Part shown: in pieces, positions 43,897 to 53,008 of the stretch
How the letters are laid out: each line of letters starts with the position of its first letter
How positions within the stretch are numbered: the stretch's first letter is position 1
Source: Curtobacterium sp. MMLR14_010
GTDB lineage: Bacteria; Actinomycetota; Actinomycetes; Actinomycetales; Microbacteriaceae
NCBI RefSeq assembly: GCF_001865015.1
Contig: NZ_MJGV01000068.1
Location: forward strand, 182,162-246,161
Direction: 5' to 3'
DNA length: 64,000 nt
Notes under the pieces: model-generated
Told to the model about the DNA's origin: nothing
Seen by the model: only the letters and a program-made list of their open reading frames with translations
The model's database searches: none
Translations under genes and position numbers: made by a program

Positions 43897-45194
43897 TGGC
43901 GGTCGAGGACGGCTGGGCCTTCGAGACCCGGCAGATCCGTGCCGGGTTCAAGTCCGACCCTGGCTTCGGCGGGAACGTGCCGCCCATCGCCCAGACCGCA
44001 GCGTTCGTCTACCCGTCGGGGGAGGACGCCGCCGACCGGTTCCTGCTGAACGCGCCGGGGCACACCTACTCGCGGGTGAACAACCCGTCGGCAGCCGCGC
44101 TCGAGCGTCGGATCGCCGACCTCGAGGGCGGGGTGGCCGCCCTCGCGCTCGCGTCCGGGCAGGCGGCGACGTCGCTCGCGGTGCTCGGGCTCGCCCGCGC
44201 CGGTGACCACATCGTGTCGAGCGCGTCGCTGTACGGGGCGACCTACACGCTGTTCGCGTCGACGCTGAAGGACCTCGGCATCGCGTTCACGTTCGTGCAG
44301 GACCCCACCGACCTGTCGGAGTGGGCCGCAGCGGTGCGTCCGGAGACCCGCGCGTTCTTCGGGGAGTCGATCCCGAACCCGCGCGGGGACGTCCTCGACT
44401 TCGCCGGGGTGTCCGGGGTCGCACACGACGCCGGGGTCCCGCTCATCGTCGACAACACCATCGCAACGCCGTACCTGGTCCGACCGATCGAGCACGGTGC
44501 GGACATCGTCGTGCACTCGGCGACGAAGTACCTGGCCGGACACGGCAGCGCGATCGCCGGGCTCATCGTCGACGGCGGCACGTTCGACTGGGCGGCGTAC
44601 CCGGCGAAGTACCCGCAGCTCGCGACGACCGAGCACTCGGGGTTCTCGGGTACGAACTTCGCGGAGAAGTTCGGACGGCGAGCGTTCATCCAGCGCACCC
44701 GGTCGAAGCTGTCGGCGGACCTCGGGCCCGCGATCGCCCCGTTCAACGCCTTCCTCGTGCTGCAGGGCATCCAGACCCTGTCGCTCCGGATGGACCGGCA
44801 CGTGCAGAACGCCGCCACGGTGGCCGCGTGGCTGGACGCCCACGCCCAGGTCGAGCACGTGCACTACGCCGGCCTGCCGGGCTCCCCGTGGCACCACCTG
44901 CAGCAGCGGTACGTACCGAAGGGGCCGTCGGCGGTGCTGGCGTTCGACCTGGCCGGTGGCGTCGAGGCCGGGCGTCGGTTCGTCGCGGCCCTGGAGCTGT
45001 TCGACCACGTGTCGAACATCGGAGACGTCCGGTCGCTCGTCGTGCACCCGGCGTCGACGACCCACGTGCAGATGACCCCGTCGGAGCGGGCCTCCGCGGG
45101 GGTGGGCGAGGGACTCATCCGGCTGTCGATCGGCCTGGAGCACCCGGACGACATCCTGGCGGACCTGGCGCGGGGGTTCGCGGCTGCCTCGTGA
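43896..45194 (+). CDS. metY: O-acetylhomoserine sulfhydrylase
   Basis: A 432-residue PLP enzyme of the Cys/Met metabolism family. The PLP lysine lies in SATKYLAGHGS near 209-219, with phosphate-binding SGQAATSLAVL near 87-97 and YSRVNNPSAAALERR near 59-73. The insert characteristic of MetY/Met17 (PQLATTEHSGFSG then FIQRTRSKL) separates it from shorter MetB/MetC forms. It makes homocysteine from O-acetylhomoserine and sulfide. Translation is coupled to the upstream flavin monooxygenase by TGATG. No metX is seen in the window. Confidence 0.92.
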   Translation: MAVEDGWAFETRQIRAGFKSDPGFGGNVPPIAQTAAFVYPSGEDAADRFLLNAPGHTYSRVNNPSAAALERRIADLEGGVAALALASGQAATSLAVLGLARAGDHIVSSASLYGATYTLFASTLKDLGIAFTFVQDPTDLSEWAAAVRPETRAFFGESIPNPRGDVLDFAGVSGVAHDAGVPLIVDNTIATPYLVRPIEHGADIVVHSATKYLAGHGSAIAGLIVDGGTFDWAAYPAKYPQLATTEHSGFSGTNFAEKFGRRAFIQRTRSKLSADLGPAIAPFNAFLVLQGIQTLSLRMDRHVQNAATVAAWLDAHAQVEHVHYAGLPGSPWHHLQQRYVPKGPSAVLAFDLAGGVEAGRRFVAALELFDHVSNIGDVRSLVVHPASTTHVQMTPSERASAGVGEGLIRLSIGLEHPDDILADLARGFAAAS

Positions 45195-45252
45195 GCTGCC
45201 GCCTCGTGAGCGGGCGGAGAGCAGCGGGACCGGAGCGGGATAGGTTGGACAC

Positions 45253-46185
45253 ATGACCTCGCTGGCGGCACCGACCCGCGTTCGGACGCGCGCTCCCGGC
45301 AAGATCAACGTGTTCCTCTCCGTCGGTGCCCTGCAGGACGACGGCTACCACGACGTGGCGACGGCGTACCAGGCCGTGTCCCTGTTCGAGGACGTCGTCG
45401 CGGAACAGGCCGACGACTTCAGCGTGACCTTCACCGGCTCCGTGGACACCACGGGCGTCCCGGTCGACGGCACGAACCTGGCGATCCGGGCGGCGCGGCT
45501 CGTCGCGGAGACCGCCGGGTACTCGGGCGGCGTGCGGCTGACGATCGACAAGCGGGTGCCCGTCGCCGGCGGCATGGGTGGCGGCTCGGCGGACGCGGCG
45601 GCGACGCTCCTGGCGGTCGACACGCTGTGGGGCACCGCCCTTGGCCGCGACGAGCTCCTGCGGCTGGCGGCCGAGCTCGGGGCGGACGTGCCGTTCGCCT
45701 TCGCCGGCGGGACCGCGGTGGGCACCGGGCGCGGCGACGAGCTGAGCCCCGCGCTGGCCAAGGGCGAGTTCCAGTGGGTGCTCGCGCTCAGCGACGACGG
45801 ACTCTCCACGCCGGCCGTGTACCGCGCGCTCGACGAACACCGCGAGCGCTACCGTGCCGACATCGCGCCGGCACCCTCGACGCCCGTGGTCGAGTCGAAC
45901 GTGCTGCAGGCCCTGCGTGCTGGCGACCCGGACCTGCTCGCCGACTGCCTGCACAACGACCTGCAGGCGCCGGCGATGCACCTCCAGCCTGGGCTCGCCG
46001 CCACGCTCGAGGTCGGGGAGCGCTCCGGTGCCCTCGCCGGGCTGGTGTCCGGGAGTGGGCCGACGGTCGCGTTCCTGGTCGCCGACATCGACGCCGCGCT
46101 CGAGGTCCAGGTCGCGCTGAGCGCCGCCGGGCTCGTCGCGGTCCGTGCCACCGGCCCGGTGCACGGCGCGCGCGTGGTCCACTGA
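45253..46185 (+). CDS. ispE: 4-diphosphocytidyl-2-C-methyl-D-erythritol kinase
   Basis: A 310-residue GHMP kinase of the non-mevalonate isoprenoid pathway. The N-terminal [20 protein letters not shown] is at about 14-33, the ATP loop [19 protein letters not shown] near 101-119, and [10 protein letters not shown] near 265-274. It phosphorylates CDP-methylerythritol at the 2-position. The ATG is six bases after TAGGTT (45241-45246), so the gene has its own leaderless promoter instead of being read through from rsmA, fitting its separation from that operon. Confidence 0.95.
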   Translation: MTSLAAPTRVRTRAPGKINVFLSVGALQDDGYHDVATAYQAVSLFEDVVAEQADDFSVTFTGSVDTTGVPVDGTNLAIRAARLVAETAGYSGGVRLTIDKRVPVAGGMGGGSADAAATLLAVDTLWGTALGRDELLRLAAELGADVPFAFAGGTAVGTGRGDELSPALAKGEFQWVLALSDDGLSTPAVYRALDEHRERYRADIAPAPSTPVVESNVLQALRAGDPDLLADCLHNDLQAPAMHLQPGLAATLEVGERSGALAGLVSGSGPTVAFLVADIDAALEVQVALSAAGLVAVRATGPVHGARVVH

Positions 46186-46289
46186 CGCGTCCGCCGCGCG
46201 CGCTCGCTCGCGCCGCGGGCGCCGCGCGCGCCGAGTCTCGGTGCCACGGACATCGTGCGCGCTCCTGACTACGCAGGTCATCCGCGGGG

Positions 46290-46306
46290 GCGAGACTCGA
46301 TCTCGC
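46290..46306. terminator. Stem-loop between convergent ispE and GNAT genes
   Basis: GCGAGA-CTCGA-TCTCGC forms a six-base-pair hairpin. CGAGTCTCG at 46232-46240 can also pair with CGAGACTCG at 46291-46299. There is no T-run; a terminator role is inferred from position. Confidence 0.4.
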
Positions 46307-46336
46307 GCAGACGGGCCCGCGGCGGGCCCGCCGGGC

Positions 46337-46852
46337 TCAGTCGGCCAGGCGCTGGAACAGGACGTGGTCCTGCCACTCGCCGGCGATCCGCAGGTACCGC
46401 GGCGCGTAGCCGTAGCGCTCGAAGCCGTTGTTCGCGAGGACCCGCTGCGACCGCTCGTTGTGGGGGAGCGTGCCGGCCTCCACCCGGTGCAGCCCGAGCC
46501 GGTCGAAGGCCATCCGGGTCGCGAGTCCGACCGCTGCCGTCGCGGCACCGTTGCCCGCGGCGTCCTCGGACACCCAGTAGCCGAGGGTGGCGGAGCAGAA
46601 CGCCCCCATCACGATCGAGTTGAGGTTGATCCGACCGACGACGACCCCGTCGGTGGTGATCACGAGCGGCATCATCACGCCCTGCTGTCGCCGCCGGACC
46701 GCCGACTGGATCTCAGCACGCTGGCCGTCGACCGTGAAGAAGGTCTCGGGACGGACCGGGTCCCACGGGGCGAGCCAGGCGCGGTTCCGAGCGAGGAGGT
46801 CACCGAGCCGTTCGGCGTCGGCGGGCTCGATCGGTCGGACGTCGTGCTGCAT
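46337..46852 (-). CDS. GNAT acetyltransferase, RimJ/RimL-like
   Basis: A 171-residue N-acetyltransferase. The order is typical of RimJ: IEPADAERLGDLLARNRAWL near 8-27, a beta-bulge LGYWVSEDAAGNGAATAAVG near 89-108 with the acetyl-CoA loop, LGLHRVEAGTLPHNERSQRV near 119-138 and a terminal HVLFQRLAD. RimJ/RimL enzymes acetylate the N-termini of ribosomal proteins, but this subfamily also contains enzymes for other amines. The 5' end is near the divergently spaced mannosyltransferase 3' end; no regulatory feature is seen. Confidence 0.87.
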   Translation of the reverse strand: MQHDVRPIEPADAERLGDLLARNRAWLAPWDPVRPETFFTVDGQRAEIQSAVRRRQQGVMMPLVITTDGVVVGRINLNSIVMGAFCSATLGYWVSEDAAGNGAATAAVGLATRMAFDRLGLHRVEAGTLPHNERSQRVLANNGFERYGYAPRYLRIAGEWQDHVLFQRLAD

Positions 46853-46892
46853 GACGGCAGCATGGCACACCGCCCGTCCACGACCTCGGAGG

Positions 46893-48548
46893 TCAGCGGA
46901 CGCGGACGTACTCCGTCATGATGACCGTCCCGGTCTTCCAGCGCTGCTCGGCCACGAAGCCGTGCTGCTCGAGCACCTCGGTGGTCTTCGGTTCCTTGTT
47001 GCGGGAGGTCCCGCCGACGAACCAGACGGTGTCGATGTCCCCGAGCCGTGCGGGCACCGTCGTGGCGACGTCGCCGGTGCGGTTCCACAGCACGCCGGTC
47101 TCGGCGCCGTTCTTCCGGACGCCCAGGTCGGTCATGCCGGTGAACGCCCAGGGGTACGAGATCCGGATGATGTCCGCCGTGGCGCCGGGGTGCCCGTAGA
47201 CGCTGCCGAACACGACGCCTTCGTCGGCGTCCGGACGGGCGTCCCGCGCGGTGGCGATGATCGAGGCTGCCTTGGCCCAGGTCGAGTCCTGCTTCGCCAT
47301 CGGCTGCTTGACCGCGATGCCCGCGGGGATCGACAGGACGAGGAGGAACGCCACGGACCCCGCGAGCCACGCCTTCGGGCGCAGGAGCGTGACCGCGAGG
47401 GCGATGAGGATCGCGACGAAGGGCAGGCTCAGCGTGGCGTACTTCGGCGAGTACAGGTGCTCACCCAGCGCCGTGGCACCGACGAGCGCCGCGGTGGGGA
47501 CGACCATGAGCGGGAGCGCGACCCGGACGGCCTGCATCCGGAAGAGGGCCCGGACGGTGGGGGAGGGACGACGTGCCTGGATGACCGCAGCCACGACGCC
47601 GACGGCCATCAGCGTCCAGGCGACGGCGGCTGTCGCGTCGTCTGCGCCGAACCACGCCGTGGCGAAGACCTGCGCGATGGTGCGGTCGCCGACGGGCGCG
47701 ATCCACCCGACCTGCTTGGACTGCGACACGACCGCGAGCACGAACGGCGAGGCGATGAAGGCAGCGGCAGCGGCAGCGATGCCCCAGCGCACGAGTGCAC
47801 GACCCGGGACGAGCGGTGGAGCGAGGACGGTGCGCACCGACATGTTGGCTCGGCGGATCTCGGACCGGCGCGCGAGCACGGTCCAGAGCAGGACGACGGC
47901 GTGTGCGACGACGGCGAGCGACAGGTAGACGTTGAACGTGACCGCCACCAGGGCGAGCGCCCCGTAGGCGATCCACCAGCGGGTGGCGTGGTGTCGCGAC
48001 CGCGTGCGACGCACGGCGGTGAGTCCGACCAGGGTCAGGCACACCGACAGCGTGGTGATCGTGGCGTAGGGACGGCCCTCGGACCCGGCCCACTGCACGC
48101 GGGGCAGGGCGAGGAAGACGAGGCCGGCGACGATGCCGAGCCGCCGACCGCCGAGGCGCCGACCGAGTGCCACGACGAGGGCCGCGGCGACGCCGATCGC
48201 GAGCGCGCTGGGGAAGCGGAGGGTGAACGGCGTGTAGCCGACGAGCCAGAACCACGCGTGCATGAGGGCGTAGTACAGGCCGTGGACGGCGTCGACGGAG
48301 TGCAGCTCGGCCCAGAGCTGGGCCCAGGACCGCTGGGCGCTCGTGACCGTGGCGGCCTCGTCGTACCAGAGTGACGGCACCCACGAGAAGGCCGCGGTGA
48401 CCAGGACGGCCAGGGCGCCGATGGTGAGCTCCGGCGTCCGCACGACGGCCAGGCCGATCGCGCCGGACACGCCGCGCAGCCGGGTCCGCACCTCGGGAGC
48501 GGACACCTGGCGGGGCACGCCGATGGTGCCGGTACGCGGGGAACTCAC
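46893..48548 (-). CDS. Membrane glycosyltransferase, GT39/PMT_2-like
   Basis: A 551-residue polytopic protein with about eleven hydrophobic helices. The acidic motif LWYDEAATVTSAQRSW in the first loop (about 60-75) marks a lipid-phospho-sugar-dependent transferase, related to mannosyl- and arabinosyltransferases of the cell envelope. The C-terminal 110 residues form an extracellular domain. The GTG start is seven bases after TACCGT on the minus strand (48556-48561), so it is leaderless; a longer frame to 48656 lacks signals. The sugar and acceptor are unknown. Confidence 0.82.
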   Translation of the reverse strand: MSSPRTGTIGVPRQVSAPEVRTRLRGVSGAIGLAVVRTPELTIGALAVLVTAAFSWVPSLWYDEAATVTSAQRSWAQLWAELHSVDAVHGLYYALMHAWFWLVGYTPFTLRFPSALAIGVAAALVVALGRRLGGRRLGIVAGLVFLALPRVQWAGSEGRPYATITTLSVCLTLVGLTAVRRTRSRHHATRWWIAYGALALVAVTFNVYLSLAVVAHAVVLLWTVLARRSEIRRANMSVRTVLAPPLVPGRALVRWGIAAAAAAFIASPFVLAVVSQSKQVGWIAPVGDRTIAQVFATAWFGADDATAAVAWTLMAVGVVAAVIQARRPSPTVRALFRMQAVRVALPLMVVPTAALVGATALGEHLYSPKYATLSLPFVAILIALAVTLLRPKAWLAGSVAFLLVLSIPAGIAVKQPMAKQDSTWAKAASIIATARDARPDADEGVVFGSVYGHPGATADIIRISYPWAFTGMTDLGVRKNGAETGVLWNRTGDVATTVPARLGDIDTVWFVGGTSRNKEPKTTEVLEQHGFVAEQRWKTGTVIMTEYVRVR

Positions 48549-48697
48549 GGGGCCGACGGTAGCGGCGGCCCCTGGGCGGCGACCCGACGGTCTACCCCGT
48601 GCTCCTGAGAATGTCACATTGTGGTTCGGAGCCCTCCCCGAGATCGACGGGTCCACCCGAGGGGTGTCGCACCCGGCAGAACCGCTAGCATCCGGGG

Positions 48698-49105
48698 ATG
48701 AGTCGGTTGCGGGTCAGGGACGCGGCGCAGTACCTCGGGGTGAGCGACGACACGGTCCGGCGCCTCGTGGACGCCGGGACGTTCTCGCGTCTTTCGGACG
48801 ACGCCGGTCGCGCGGTGGTCGACGGACGCGAACTCGCCGTGCACGCGAAGGCCCACGGCGGAGCGCTGCCGGACCCGTCGTCGTCCGTCAGGAGCTCGGC
48901 GCGCAACCGCTTCGTGGGGATCGTGACCGAGGTCGTCGCGGACACCGTGATGGCGCAGGTCGAACTGCAGTGCGGGCCCCACCGGGTCGTCTCGCTCATG
49001 AGTGCCGAGGCCGTCCGCGACCTCGGGCTCGAGGTCGGGTCGGTGGCCGTCGCCTCGGTCAAGGCCACGATGGTGACGGTGGAGACCCCCGATGACGACG
49101 ACTGA
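48698..49105 (+). CDS. Excisionase-type HTH plus TOBE (molybdate-binding) protein
   Basis: A 135-residue two-domain protein. Residues 1-50 form a MerR/excisionase-like helix-turn-helix (RDAAQYLGVSDDTVRRLVDA). Residues 65-130 form a single TOBE/Mop domain (ARNRFVGIVTEVVADTVMAQ, then SVAVASVKATMV). It opens the molybdenum region and overlaps the MoeB-like gene by 14 bases. It could be a molybdate-sensing regulator, a short relative of ModE, or a molybdate store that also binds DNA. The start ATG follows TAGCAT (48686-48691) by six bases. Confidence 0.85.
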   Translation: MSRLRVRDAAQYLGVSDDTVRRLVDAGTFSRLSDDAGRAVVDGRELAVHAKAHGGALPDPSSSVRSSARNRFVGIVTEVVADTVMAQVELQCGPHRVVSLMSAEAVRDLGLEVGSVAVASVKATMVTVETPDDDD

Positions 49106-50219
49106 CGACACGGCCCCGCCCACGCCAGGCGCGGTCCCGCGCACGCCAGGCACGGCCCCGCTCACGCCGGCTCCGGCTCCGGCCCCGCTGACCCCGTCCC
49201 GCCGCCGCCTGGGCTCCCGCACGGCCGCCCTCGACGCCGGCGGTGACCGCACCCTCGAGCGACTCGCGGCCGCCCGGGTCCTCGTCGTCGGCGCCGGCGG
49301 CCTCGGTGCCCCGGTCGTCGCGTACCTCGCGGGCAGCGGCATCGCCCGCCTGACGATCGTCGACCCCGACGTCGTCGACCCGTCGAACCTCGCCCGGCAG
49401 ACGCTCTTCACCGCGGCGGACGTCGGGCGTCCCAAGGCCCAGGTCGCCGCCGAGCGCGCCGCGGCCGTCGACCCCGAGTGCCAGGTCGACGCCGTCGTCG
49501 AGCGCTTCCACGCCGGGCTCGTCGCCGGGCACGACGTGGTCGTCGACGCCGCCGACTCACTCCTGGTCACCCGGGCCGTCTCGGACGCCTGCGCCGAGGA
49601 GCACGTCCCGTTCGTCTGGGGGAGTGCCCTCGGGTACGACGGGCAGGTCACCGTGTTCGACGACCGGGTCGTCGACTTCCACGACCTGCACCCGGACGTC
49701 CAGCCGGACGAGGGCTCGTGCGCGCTCGACGGTGTCCTGCCCGCGCTCTGCGGTGCGGTCGGCTCCGTGATGGCCGCGCAGGTCACGGCCCTGGTCGCCG
49801 GCCTCGGTGAGCCCCTGCTCGGACGTGTGCTCAGCGTCGACGCTCGTCGGTGGCGCTGGACCGAGAGCCCGCTCCGCCGCGGACCTGCGTCCCGTCGTCC
49901 CGCGCAGCACCTGCCCACCGACGACACCGTGCTCACTCGGATCGCCCCGTCCGCGCTCGCCGCCCGGATCGCCGACCCGGCGGACGACGTGCTCGTCGTC
50001 GACGTCCGGACGCCGGCGGAGCGCGCGCAGGGTGTCGTGCCGGGCGCCGTGTCGCCGGAGGACCTGCCGGCGGACGACGGGCGCGAGGTCGTCGTGGTGT
50101 GCGCCCGCGGACCCCGGGCCGTCGCCTGGGCCACTGAGGCGACCGCGTCCGGCCGCACCGCGGTGGTGCTCGACGGCGGCATGCAGGCGTGGGAACGCGA
50201 GGGCCTCCCCACCATCTGA
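49092..50219 (+). CDS. moeB: MoeB/ThiF adenylyltransferase with C-terminal rhodanese domain
   Basis: A 375-residue E1-like enzyme expected to adenylate the MoaD C-terminus and, through its rhodanese domain, supply sulfur. A Pro/Thr-rich leader (about 1-40) precedes VLVVGAGGLGAPVVAYLAGS near 63-82 and the active-site-like GSCALDGVLPALCG near 209-222. The rhodanese domain carries VVVCARGPRA near 334-343 with its Cys. Both CxxC pairs that bind structural zinc in MoeB are missing: HDLH replaces the first, and no second pair follows. It overlaps the HTH-TOBE gene. Confidence 0.87.
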   Translation: MTTTDDTAPPTPGAVPRTPGTAPLTPAPAPAPLTPSRRRLGSRTAALDAGGDRTLERLAAARVLVVGAGGLGAPVVAYLAGSGIARLTIVDPDVVDPSNLARQTLFTAADVGRPKAQVAAERAAAVDPECQVDAVVERFHAGLVAGHDVVVDAADSLLVTRAVSDACAEEHVPFVWGSALGYDGQVTVFDDRVVDFHDLHPDVQPDEGSCALDGVLPALCGAVGSVMAAQVTALVAGLGEPLLGRVLSVDARRWRWTESPLRRGPASRRPAQHLPTDDTVLTRIAPSALAARIADPADDVLVVDVRTPAERAQGVVPGAVSPEDLPADDGREVVVVCARGPRAVAWATEATASGRTAVVLDGGMQAWEREGLPTI

Positions 50220-50279
50220 GGCGCACCTGCGGCTAAGTTGGAGTCGTCGAGGCGCGCCTGCGTCCAGAGGAGGCGCACC

Positions 50280-51107
50280 GTGCTCACCAGGACCACCACC
50301 ACGGTCGCCGTCACGGCGGCCACCCTGGCGCTGCTCACCGGGTGCAGCGCGAACCAGGCGCCGAGCACGAGCACGAGCAGCAGCACGAGCCAGACGACCG
50401 GCAGCCCGACCGGCAGCCCGACCGGCAGCCCGACCGGCACGATCACGGTCTTCGCCGCCGCGAGCCTGCAGCAGACGTTCACCACGCTCGGGAAGGACTA
50501 CGAGCGGGCTCACCCCGGCACGACGGTGCGGTTCTCGTTCGCCGGCTCGAGCGACCTCGTCACGCAGATCCAGAACGGCGCCCCCGCCGACGTGTTCGCC
50601 AGCGCCGACGAGCCGAACATGCGGAAGCTCACCGCCGCCGACCTGATCGACGGCAGCGCCGAGCCCTTCGCGACGAACACCCTGCAGATCGCCGTCGCCC
50701 CCGGCAACCCGGAGCGCATCCACGACCTCGACGACCTGACCGCCCCCGGCCTGCAGGTCGTCACGTGCGCCGCCCCCGTGCCGTGCGGCGCGGCGACGAA
50801 GCAGGTGGAGCAGGCAGCCGGCGTGACGCTGCGCCCGGTCAGCGAGGAGCAGTCGGTCACCGACGTCCTCGGCAAGGTCGCGTCCGGTCAGGCCGACGCG
50901 GGCCTGGTCTACGTCACGGACGTCCGCGGGTCGGGCGGCAAGGTCGACGGGGTCCCCTTCGACGCGGCACGACGGGCGGTGAACACGGACCCGATCGGCG
51001 TCGTGCACGGCACAGCGAACGCCGATCTCGCCCGGTCGTTCAGCGCGTACGTCCGATCGGACGATGGACAGCAGGTCCTGGCTGATGCAGGGTTCGGCAC
51101 CCCGTGA
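50280..51107 (+). CDS. modA: Molybdate-binding lipoprotein
   Basis: A 275-residue periplasmic-type binding protein. The signal peptide ends in the lipobox LLTGC (about Cys 21). A Ser/Thr linker follows with GSPTG repeated three times, encoded by a 12-bp tandem repeat (50397-50432). The mature part has [17 protein letters not shown] near 56-72, [20 protein letters not shown] near 84-103 and [10 protein letters not shown] near 216-225, the ModA oxyanion-binding loops. The GTG is preceded by GAGGAGG; TAAGTT (50234-50239) is a possible -10. modB follows 16 bases after the stop. Confidence 0.92.
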   Translation: MLTRTTTTVAVTAATLALLTGCSANQAPSTSTSSSTSQTTGSPTGSPTGSPTGTITVFAAASLQQTFTTLGKDYERAHPGTTVRFSFAGSSDLVTQIQNGAPADVFASADEPNMRKLTAADLIDGSAEPFATNTLQIAVAPGNPERIHDLDDLTAPGLQVVTCAAPVPCGAATKQVEQAAGVTLRPVSEEQSVTDVLGKVASGQADAGLVYVTDVRGSGGKVDGVPFDAARRAVNTDPIGVVHGTANADLARSFSAYVRSDDGQQVLADAGFGTP

Positions 51108-51123
51108 GCACGGCGACCGCCCC

Positions 51124-51906
51124 GTGAGGACCCCCTGGTGGCTCCCCGTCCCCGCAGTCCTCGGCGGCCTGTTCGTCGTCGTGCCCGTCCTCGCGATGGT
51201 CGGCCGGGTCCAGTGGGGGTCCTTCGCCACGCTCGTCACGTCCCCGGCCTCGCTGACCGCGCTCGGCCTCAGCCTCGGCACCGCCGCCGCCGCGACGGGC
51301 ATCGCCTTCGTCCTCGGCCTGCCGCTCGCGGTCGTGTTCTCGCGCGTCCGCTCCCGCTGGGTCGGCGTGGCCCGGGCCGTCGTCCTGCTGCCGCTCGTGC
51401 TCCCGCCCGTCGTGGGCGGGCTCGCGTTGCTCGCGGCGTTCGGGAGGCTCGGACCCCTGGGCGGCTTCCTCGACGCGCACGGCGTCCGGATCGCCTTCAC
51501 CACCGCCGCGGTCGTGGTGGCGCAGACGTTCGTCGCGATGCCGTTCCTGGTCACGTCCGTCGAGGGTGCCCTCCGCACCAGCGGCGACCGGTACGAGCGG
51601 GTCGCAGCGACCCTCGGCGCGAGTCCCACCCGCGTCCTGGTCACCGTCACGCTCCCACGGGCCCTCCCCGGCATCGTCTCGGGCCTGGTGCTGTGCTTCG
51701 CCCGGGCGCTCGGCGAGTTCGGTGCCACGCTGACCTTCGCTGGCAGCCTGCAGGGGGTCACGAGGACCCTGCCGCTCGAGATCTACCTGCAGCGCGAGGT
51801 CGACCCGGACACCGCGATCGCCCTGGCGCTGGTCCTCGTGGTGGTCGCGGTCGTCGTCATCGGCGCGACCTCCGTCCGCTCCGGACTCCGGCCGGTGGCG
51901 GCATGA
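51124..51906 (+). CDS. modB: Molybdate ABC transporter permease
   Basis: A 260-residue permease with five to six hydrophobic helices ([12 protein letters not shown] near 15-26; [20 protein letters not shown] near 83-102). The ATPase-contacting loop reads [20 protein letters not shown], and [19 protein letters not shown] sequence near the end ([15 protein letters not shown], about 195-209) is diagnostic for ModB/CysW-type permeases. The start is placed at the GTG 16 bases after the modA stop; a longer in-frame ATG within modA is rejected. It overlaps modC by ATGA. Confidence 0.92.
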   Translation: MRTPWWLPVPAVLGGLFVVVPVLAMVGRVQWGSFATLVTSPASLTALGLSLGTAAAATGIAFVLGLPLAVVFSRVRSRWVGVARAVVLLPLVLPPVVGGLALLAAFGRLGPLGGFLDAHGVRIAFTTAAVVVAQTFVAMPFLVTSVEGALRTSGDRYERVAATLGASPTRVLVTVTLPRALPGIVSGLVLCFARALGEFGATLTFAGSLQGVTRTLPLEIYLQREVDPDTAIALALVLVVVAVVVIGATSVRSGLRPVAA

Positions 51907-52928
51907 GCGGTCTGCGCGCCCACGTCGTCCTGCGGGACCGCGACCTCGACGTCACGCTCGAGGTCGGGCCCGACGAGTGCCTCGCCGTCATCGGACCGAA
52001 CGGCGCCGGCAAGTCCTCCGTCGTCGAGGCCGTCGCTGGCCTCGTCCGCCTCGACGCGGGCGCCGTGTCCATCGACGGCCGCACCGTCGACGACGGACGA
52101 CACCACGTGCCGTCCCACCGTCGCCGGGTCGGCCTGGTCGGACAGCGCCCGGACCTCTTCCCACACCTGTCGGTCGCCGACAACGTCGCCTACGGTCCGC
52201 GCGCCTCCGGTGTGCACGGACGGGAGGCCCGGCTCCGCTCCGACGCGGCCCTGACGGTCGTCGACGCGCTCGCCCTGGCACCGCGCGACCCCGGCTCCCT
52301 GTCGGGCGGGCAGGCGCAGCGGGTCGCGATCGCACGGGCCCTCGCCGCGGACCCGGCCGTGCTGCTGCTCGACGAACCGACCTCGGCACTCGACGTCGAG
52401 GCCCGCGAGCACGTCCGCGCGGCCCTCGCCACCGCGGTCTCCGGCCGGCCGACGGTCCTCGTCACGCACGACCCGATCGAGGTCGTCGCGCTCGCGTCCC
52501 GCGTGGTGGTGCTCGAGCACGGCCGCGTGGTCGAGACCGGCACCACCGCCGAGGTCCTCGGCCGTCCGACCAGCGCCTTCGGGGCCGCGTTCTCCGGGCT
52601 CGCGCTCGTCCCGGGGACGGCCACGGCGACCGGGATCGCGCTCGACGGCGGGGGCGAGCTGGTGTCGGGGACCGGCACCGAGCCTCCCGGCCGGACGGTC
52701 TTGGCCGCGTACCACCCGACGGCCGCCGTCGTCACGCGGGACGGCGACGGGGTGGTGCGCCGGGTGCGCGCGGTCGAGCCGCAGGACGGACTGGTCCGCG
52801 TCCGGGCCGGTGAGCTCGTCGCCGACGTGACCGTGGCCCAGGCGGCCCGGCTCGGACTGGCGAGCGGTGACACCGTGCGGATCGCGGTGCGGCCGGACGA
52901 GGTGGACGTCTACGCCCCACGTCGCTGA
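51903..52928 (+). CDS. modC: Molybdate ABC transporter ATPase with TOBE domain
   Basis: A 341-residue ATPase. Walker [10 protein letters not shown] lies near 31-39, Q-loop [13 protein letters not shown] near 79-91, signature [15 protein letters not shown] near 133-147, Walker [10 protein letters not shown] near 156-164 and the switch His in LVTHDP. The C-terminal TOBE domain senses molybdate. Two fragments of repeat family A lie inside it (52217-52231 and 52679-52694), the first within the helical domain and the second in the linker before TOBE. It drives ModB for molybdate or tungstate import. Confidence 0.92.
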   Translation: MSGLRAHVVLRDRDLDVTLEVGPDECLAVIGPNGAGKSSVVEAVAGLVRLDAGAVSIDGRTVDDGRHHVPSHRRRVGLVGQRPDLFPHLSVADNVAYGPRASGVHGREARLRSDAALTVVDALALAPRDPGSLSGGQAQRVAIARALAADPAVLLLDEPTSALDVEAREHVRAALATAVSGRPTVLVTHDPIEVVALASRVVVLEHGRVVETGTTAEVLGRPTSAFGAAFSGLALVPGTATATGIALDGGGELVSGTGTEPPGRTVLAAYHPTAAVVTRDGDGVVRRVRAVEPQDGLVRVRAGELVADVTVAQAARLGLASGDTVRIAVRPDEVDVYAPRR

Positions 52929-52994
52929 GCCGGACGCGTCGGTGAGCCGGACGAGTCGGTGAGCCGGACGCGTCGGTGAGCCGGACGCGTCGGT
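52927..52994. repeat. Four tandem 17-bp repeats
   Basis: GAGCCGGACGCGTCGGT is repeated four times head to tail, with one change (G for C-type difference) in copy 2, directly from the modC stop codon to just before the antiporter's GGAGG. The antiporter start is 14 bases further on. Confidence 0.85.
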
Positions 52995-53008
52995 GGGAGG
53001 ATTGCCCG

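Noticed and set aside
48698..48850. Phage excisionase
   Set aside because: The helix-turn-helix is of excisionase type but is fused to a TOBE domain and sits with molybdate genes; no phage genes are nearby.
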